This document shows positions 59,223-64,000 of a stretch of 64,000 bases of DNA, piece by piece; position 1 is the stretch's first letter; every line of letters begins with the position of its first letter. The notes beneath the pieces were generated by a model. The model did no database searches. It was not told where the DNA came from and worked only from the letters and a program-made list of their open reading frames with translations. The stretch is from Actinacidiphila sp965342175 (GTDB lineage Bacteria > Actinomycetota > Actinomycetes > Streptomycetales > Streptomycetaceae): positions 42,217 through 106,216 of the forward strand of contig NZ_CBDRBL010000014.1 of the NCBI RefSeq assembly GCF_965342175.1, given 5' to 3'. The position numbers and the translations under genes were made by a program.

Positions 59223-61766
59223 TCAGGTCGTGGCCCCGGCCGGGAGGTCCGGGGCGGTGGGGGCACTGCCGGGCGCGGCCCGGAGCGTGAGCACCATCGT
59301 CAGTCCGCCGCCCGGGGTGTCCTCGGGCCGCAGGGTGGCGCCCATGGCGTCGGCGAAGCCGCGGGCCACCGCGAGGCCGAGGCCCACGCCATTGCCGCGG
59401 GGGGCGTCGCCGTACCGCTGGAAGGGCTCAAAGATCCGTTCCTTGGCTGCGTCGGGGACGCCGGGGCCGCGGTCGACGACGCGCAGGTCGACACCGTCAC
59501 CCAGGGCGCTCGCGGCGACCAGCACCTGGGCGCCGGGCGGGCTGTACTTGACGGCGTTCTCCACGATGTTGGCGACGCTGCGCTCGAGGAGCCCGGGGTC
59601 GACGGAGACCATCGGGAGTGTCTCGGGGACCTCCAGGACGACGCTGTCGTCGGGGACGCCGCGCAGCGCCTTGGGGACGACCTCGTCGAGGTCCACCTCG
59701 CGGATCAGCGCGGTGACGGTGCCGGTCTGCAGGCGCGACATGTCGAGGAGGTTGCCGACCAGGTTGTCGAGCCGGTCCGCGCCGTCCTCGATGCCCTCCA
59801 GCAGCTCGGCCTCGTCCTCCTGCGACCAGGCCACGTCGTCGGAGCGCAGTGAGGTGACGGCCGCCTTGATGGCGGCGAGGGGGGTGCGCAGGTCGTGGGA
59901 GACGGCGGCGAGCAGGGCGGTGCGGATGCGGTTGCCCTCGGCCAGCTCACGGGCCCTGGCTGCCTCGTCCTCCAGCCGCTGCCGGTCCAGGACGCCGGCG
60001 GCCTGCGCCGCGAAGGCCGAGAGCACCCGGCGGTCGGAGGCGGGCAGCACCCGGCCGACGAGGGCGAGGGAGAGGTTGTCGCTGACCGGCACCTCCACGT
60101 CCGCGTCCTCGGGACGCGGGCACCTCCGGTCGCCGACGCCCGCGGCGCAGGTCCACGCTCCGTGCTCGTCGGCCCGCTCCAGCAGGGAGACGGACTCCAT
60201 GCCGAAGGTCTCTCGCACCCGCTCCAGCAGGGCGTCCAGCGAGTGCTCGCCGCGCAGCACGCTGCCGGCCAGGTACGACAGGATCTCCGCCTCGGATTGG
60301 AGTCTGGCGGCCTGGTGGGTGCGGCGTGCCGCCAGGTCCACCACGGAGGCCACCGCGACACCGACCACCACGAAGATCGTGATGGCGATCAGGTTCTCGG
60401 GCTCGGCGATGGTGAAGGTGTGCAGGGGCGCGGCGAAGAAGTAGTTGAGCAGTATCGAGCCGCCCACCGCCGAGACCAAGGCCGGGTAGAGGCCGCCGAC
60501 CAGGGCCGCCGCGACCGTCAGGGTCATGAACAGCAGCATGTCGGTGGCGATGCCCAGTGCGGGATGCAACTGGGTGAGGAAAAGGCAGAGCAGCGCGGGA
60601 CCGAGCACACCGGTGGCCCAGCCGGCGATCACCCGGCTGCGGCCGAGATGCGCGCCGCGCGCCACGGGCAGTCCGCGCCCCTTGGCGGCGTGCTCGTGCG
60701 TGACGATGTGCACGTCGAGGTCGGGCCCGCACTCGCGGGCCACGGTCGCCCCGACGCCCGGCCCGAAGACGTACTGCCACGCGGGCCGGCGGCTGGTGCC
60801 GAGCACCACCTGGGTGGCGTTGACGCCGCGGGCGAAGTCCAGCAGGGCGCCGGGGACGTCGTCGCCCACGACGTGGTGGAAGGAACCTCCGAGGTCCTCG
60901 ACGAGCGTGCGCTGGACGGCGAGTTCCTTCGGCGAGCCGGCCGTCAGGCCGTCGCTGCGCGCGATGTGGACGGCGAGGATCTCCCCGCCCGCGCCCTTGG
61001 CCGCCATCCGCGCCGCACGCCGGATCAGCGTCCGCCCCTCCGGGCCTCCGGTGAGGCCGACCACGATGCGCTCACGGGCCTGCCAGGTGGCGGAGATGTC
61101 GTGGTCGGTGCGGTACTGCCGCAGGTACTCGTCGACCCGGTCGGCCACCCACAGCAGGGCCAGTTCCCGCAGCGCGGTCAGGTTGCCGGGCCGGAAGTAG
61201 TTGGACAGCGCCGCGTCGACCTTGTCGGAGGCGTAGATGTTGCCGTGCGCCATGCGGCGGCGCAGCGCCTGCGGCGACATGTCGACCAGTTCGATCTGGT
61301 CGGCACGCCGGACCACCTCGTCGGGCACGGTCTCGCGCTGCCGCACCCCGGTGATCGATTCGACGACGTCGCCGAGCGACTCCAGGTGCTGGATGTTGAC
61401 CGTCGATATGACGTCGATGCCGGCCTGGAGGAGTTCCTCGATGTCCTGCCAGCGCTTCTCGTTGCGGCTGCCGGGCACGTTGCTGTGCGCCATCTCGTCG
61501 ACCAGCGCGACCTCGGGCCGGCGCGCGAGCACCGCGTCGACGTCCATCTCGGTGAAGACGGTGTCGCGGTACTCGATCTCCCTGCGCCGCACGACCTCCA
61601 GTCCGTGCAGCATGACCTCGGTGCGGGCGCGGCCGTGGTGCTCGACGAGGGCGACGACGACATCGGTGCCGCGCTCCAGTCGCCGGTGGGCTTCGGAGAG
61701 CATCGCGTAGGTCTTGCCCACTCCTGGGGCCGCCCCCAGGTATATCCGCAAAGTCCCGCGTGCCAT
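59223..61766 (-). CDS. kdpD: Sensor histidine kinase KdpD
   Basis: An 847-residue sensor. Residues 1-215 are the KdpD N-domain with Walker A GAAPGVGKTY (11-20), a universal-stress-protein domain lies near 230-360, and four membrane helices occur between 380 and 480. A GAF-like region follows, then the kinase core with His624 in AVSHDLRTPL, NIVENAVKYSPP (N box) and GNGVGLGLAVARG (G box). It phosphorylates KdpE when potassium falls. No promoter can be assigned with certainty; the 1.36 kb upstream to kdpC suggests its own promoter instead of read-through from kdpFABC. Confidence 0.95.
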   Translation of the reverse strand: MARGTLRIYLGAAPGVGKTYAMLSEAHRRLERGTDVVVALVEHHGRARTEVMLHGLEVVRRREIEYRDTVFTEMDVDAVLARRPEVALVDEMAHSNVPGSRNEKRWQDIEELLQAGIDVISTVNIQHLESLGDVVESITGVRQRETVPDEVVRRADQIELVDMSPQALRRRMAHGNIYASDKVDAALSNYFRPGNLTALRELALLWVADRVDEYLRQYRTDHDISATWQARERIVVGLTGGPEGRTLIRRAARMAAKGAGGEILAVHIARSDGLTAGSPKELAVQRTLVEDLGGSFHHVVGDDVPGALLDFARGVNATQVVLGTSRRPAWQYVFGPGVGATVARECGPDLDVHIVTHEHAAKGRGLPVARGAHLGRSRVIAGWATGVLGPALLCLFLTQLHPALGIATDMLLFMTLTVAAALVGGLYPALVSAVGGSILLNYFFAAPLHTFTIAEPENLIAITIFVVVGVAVASVVDLAARRTHQAARLQSEAEILSYLAGSVLRGEHSLDALLERVRETFGMESVSLLERADEHGAWTCAAGVGDRRCPRPEDADVEVPVSDNLSLALVGRVLPASDRRVLSAFAAQAAGVLDRQRLEDEAARARELAEGNRIRTALLAAVSHDLRTPLAAIKAAVTSLRSDDVAWSQEDEAELLEGIEDGADRLDNLVGNLLDMSRLQTGTVTALIREVDLDEVVPKALRGVPDDSVVLEVPETLPMVSVDPGLLERSVANIVENAVKYSPPGAQVLVAASALGDGVDLRVVDRGPGVPDAAKERIFEPFQRYGDAPRGNGVGLGLAVARGFADAMGATLRPEDTPGGGLTMVLTLRAAPGSAPTAPDLPAGATT

Positions 61767-62748
61767 GGCTCCACGTTCCGCCTCGTGGCGTGCCCCTTCC
61801 GGGCCCGTCCGACACTGGGAATCCTATGGTCCCAGGAGCGGACAAATCGGGCGAGGCGCCCCTTCCGGGAACACGTTGACGCGTCCTTGACGCCTCCTTT
61901 CGGAGGAGACCAGCCTGGCGGGGTAACGCTTCGCGCGGATGCTGCGCGAGCGGATCGCCGCAGGTCGGGGTGGTGATGCCGCGGTATTCGGGGCCGAGGG
62001 CGCGGCTGGGGCCGGAGCATCGCCGGAACCGGGCGCTCGCGAGCGCGTGGGGCGCGCTGCGGTCGAGGGAGGCATGACACCAACCGTCGCAAGGCGTCGG
62101 TTGCGGGGCGGCCACTTTCCGGGGTCCGGTGATCCAGGGGCCTGAGCGGACGGTGCTCGCGGGACCCCGGCGCGGGCTGCCGTCGAGAAGTTCCTGCCGG
62201 GGCGGCCGCACGCCGACGCCGTCACCGTACGACGCGGGGCCGACCCGACACATCCCCCACCGAAGGGAGGCCTTCGCGGAACGCGGTGCCCTCTCCCGGC
62301 CCGGAATCCCCACCGCATTAGGATCCGGACCGGGTGGCGCCCGCCGCCGCTGCTCGGCGACGGCGGTGTGCGCCCTTCCGCCGCCCCCTCCGCGTTGCCG
62401 AGCGGCCTGCGCAGGCCTCCCTCCGTGCCTTCACTCTCTCCCGCCGGCCGGCTCCAGGGGCGGTTACTGGCGGTCCCTTGACGCCCGCGTCCCCCCGCCT
62501 GACGCCTTTCTGACGCCGTCCGTCCCGGTTCCCGCAGCGGGGCGCGGGATGCCCGGGGTCAGCCGGCGCTCCCTCGCCACCGCCGGACGATGAGCGCTGA
62601 GGTGCTCGGTTGCTTCTCACGGATCGTGCCGGCCTGGGTGGTGGACGGGCGATCTTGCTTGGCGGCACCATGGGAGGCTGTTCAGCTCCGCTCGTGCGCC
62701 GGGCGACGACAGCCTGGCGGGCGTCGCCGTCAGGAAGGGTCCGGCCCT
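61767..62748. other. Gene-free stretch between kdpD and the immunity relic
   Basis: About 980 bases without a supported gene. The frames are long because of high GC, but none has family motifs with a ribosome site. Unusual for a kdp operon, in which kdpD normally follows kdpC closely. Confidence 0.5.
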
Positions 62749-62963
62749 GGGGTCCGCATCCACACCGATGCCCAGCGGCATGTCCAGGTGATCAGTGGTG
62801 ACGAGTCTGCCAGGGCGGCACTCGCGGACGATCTGCGTGCCATGGCCGCCGCCGAGGACGGCGGCCACCTTCACATGACTACTTCCCGAACCACCTCCAC
62901 CTCGTCGGCGGGTCTGTGTCGCTGGGGGTCAACAGCCCGCACGGCGGCCTGTCCACCCGGTGA
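62749..62963 (+). pseudogene. Frameshifted relic of an Imm32-like immunity protein
   Basis: One frame reads GVRIHTDAQRHVQVISGDES, then ARAALADDLRAMAAAEDGGH, after which the sequence continues in another frame as HDYFPNHLHLVGGSVSLGV and NSPHGGLSTR followed by the stop at 62961-62963. The joined text resembles the Imm32 immunity family of polymorphic toxin systems. There is no start codon close to the first residue, so the gene is both truncated and frameshifted. Confidence 0.6.
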
Positions 62964-63129
62964 TCGGGCGGTTGACCGATACGGAATCGCCGTAGGCGCC
63001 CGGCGCCCGGGGGCACCGATCGTGTCGTAGTGCCGGATGCCGGCCGCCATCGCCGCCCTTGGGCGAACTTCGGATCTACTCGTCCGGCCCTGCCCGTCGA
63101 TCAAGCACACCACCGCGCCGCCGCGGCCG

Positions 63130-63759
63130 TCAGCCGGTCAGCCGCCCCAGGGCGATGTTGAGTTCCAAAACGTTGACGGTCGGCTCGCCGAGGATGCCGA
63201 ACTGCCGGCCGTCCGTATGCGCAGCGACCAGCCGGGCGACCTGGGCGGTGCTCAGCCCGTTGGCCTTGGCCACCCGCGCGATCTGGATGTGCGCGTACGC
63301 CGGGGAGATGTCGGGGTCCAGACCGGAGCCGGAGGCCTGGACCGCGTCCGCGGGCACCTCGGACTGCGGGACCCCGTTGAAGGCGGCGACCTCCGCCTTG
63401 CGCTCCTTCACCAGGCCGGTGAGGGTCCTGCTGGTGACCGCGAGGTTGGAGGCGCCGGTGTAGGTCGGGTCGTACGGCCCGGCTCCTGCGTCGGCGTCGG
63501 CGGCCGAGGGACGGGGCTGGAACCACTTGGGGTTCGGGGCGAAGTCCTTGCCCGTGGCGAAGTTCTGGCCGATCAGCGCGGAACCGACGACCTTGCCGTC
63601 GACTCTGACCTCGGACCCGTTTGCCTGGTTGTGGAAGGCCGTCTGGGCCACCCCCCACACCGCGAGCGGGTAGAGGACGCCGAGGACGACGGTCAGCATC
63701 AGCAGCGCACGCAGGGCGCTCCAGACCAGCCGGGCAGAGGGGGCTACGGACGCGTTCAT
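63130..63759 (-). CDS. kdpC: Potassium-transporting ATPase subunit C
   Basis: A 209-residue inner subunit of the KdpFABC high-affinity potassium pump. There is one N-terminal membrane helix (ALRALLMLTVVLGVLYPLAVWG) followed by an extracellular domain with GSALIGQNFATGKDFAPNPKWFQPRPSA (quoted in part: GSALIGQNF) and the typical DPDISPAYAHIQ and LNIALGRLTG end. It stabilises KdpB-KdpA and raises nucleotide affinity. Start ATG 63757-63759 with GGAG four bases away; kdpB ends 19 bases upstream. Confidence 0.96.
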   Translation of the reverse strand: MNASVAPSARLVWSALRALLMLTVVLGVLYPLAVWGVAQTAFHNQANGSEVRVDGKVVGSALIGQNFATGKDFAPNPKWFQPRPSAADADAGAGPYDPTYTGASNLAVTSRTLTGLVKERKAEVAAFNGVPQSEVPADAVQASGSGLDPDISPAYAHIQIARVAKANGLSTAQVARLVAAHTDGRQFGILGEPTVNVLELNIALGRLTG

Positions 63760-63778
63760 GGTTCTCCGTACGCCTTCG

Positions 63779-64000
63779 TCAGTGGAATCCGGGGAGCAGG
63801 GAGATCAGCATGTCGATCAGCTTGATGCCGACGAAGGGGGCGATCAGGCCGCCGACTCCGTAGATCCCGAGGTTGCGGCGGAGCATCCGGTCGGCGCCGG
63901 TCGGCCGGTAGCGCACACCGCGCAGGGCGAGCGGCACCAGGGCGATGATGATCAGCGCGTTGAAGACGACCGCGGACAGGATCGCGGACTGCGGCGACGA
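63779..64000 (-). CDS. kdpB: Potassium-transporting ATPase subunit B, C-terminal end
   Basis: Only the last 73 codons lie in the window. They encode membrane helices with SAVVFNALIIIALVPLALRG and GADRMLRRNLGIYGVGGLIA, ending in PFVGIKLIDMLISLLPGFH, which is the standard C-terminus of the P-type ATPase KdpB. The remaining pump genes must lie to the right. Confidence 0.95.
   Translation of the reverse strand, partial: SSPQSAILSAVVFNALIIIALVPLALRGVRYRPTGADRMLRRNLGIYGVGGLIAPFVGIKLIDMLISLLPGFH

Noticed and set aside
62318..62748. Insertion sequence remnant near 62.6-62.75 kb
   Set aside because: A fragment resembled an IS end at first sight, but no terminal repeats or transposase frame could be found.
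62590..63030. 146-codon plus-strand frame as an intact gene
   Set aside because: Only the middle resembles Imm32 and the family end is in another frame, so it is treated as a pseudogene.

Overview
The window is a 64 kb chromosomal segment of a high-GC actinomycete, almost certainly a Streptomyces. Codon use is strongly GC3-biased, GTG starts with GGAGG-type ribosome sites are common, and the gene neighbourhood at the left end (dxs, xylFGH, a ROK regulator, ngcEFG, aconitase, an HTH-MurA fusion) matches the order known around rok7B7 in S. coelicolor. No rRNA, tRNA, CRISPR array, complete insertion sequence or large biosynthetic cluster was seen.

Left part (1-9.1 kb): the 5' end of dxs, a xylose-type ABC transporter (xylF, xylG, xylH), its ROK regulator, and an N-acetylglucosamine/chitobiose-type transporter (ngcE, ngcF, ngcG) with a DasR-like operator upstream. 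This is a sugar sensing and uptake locus. At 9.1-17.3 kb come aconitase with an iron-box-like site, an APH-like kinase, an alkylation repair pair (Ada-AlkA fusion and Ogt) and a MurA-like enzyme fused to an XRE DNA-binding domain.

At 17.4-24.4 kb a SUKH immunity-type gene lies beside a decayed nuclease toxin relic, followed by a tetratricopeptide-like protein and an Hsp90-family ATPase translationally coupled to a 978-residue TPR protein. At 24.6-32.6 kb divergent operons encode what looks like coenzyme A-dependent aerobic degradation of 2-aminobenzoate or a related aromatic acid (CoA ligase, FAD-monooxygenase/old-yellow-enzyme fusion, enoyl-CoA hydratase-like protein, acyl-CoA dehydrogenase, RidA, PaaX regulator). 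Two of its promoters share a 13-base operator-like word.

At 32.6-49.4 kb are the arginine deiminase genes arcA and arcB, the Hen1-Pnkp RNA repair pair, and scattered metabolic genes (MmuM, two luciferase-like oxidoreductases, MazG-like, AAA ATPase, alcohol dehydrogenase, PPOX). An IMP dehydrogenase of the Tritrichomonas type is also present. At 49.6-52.1 kb is a small accessory island: a VapBC-like pair and an AbiEii-type nucleotidyltransferase pair, the latter flanked by a direct repeat of the 3' end of the neighbouring RNA methyltransferase gene.

The right end (53.5-64 kb) is devoted to potassium: a KimA-like permease, two TrkA-type RCK proteins, DUF3159 and OB-fold proteins, KdpE, KdpD, KdpC and the end of KdpB. 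A frameshifted relic of an Imm32-like immunity gene sits between kdpD and kdpC. All names are assigned by reading motifs and comparison from memory; no database search was run.
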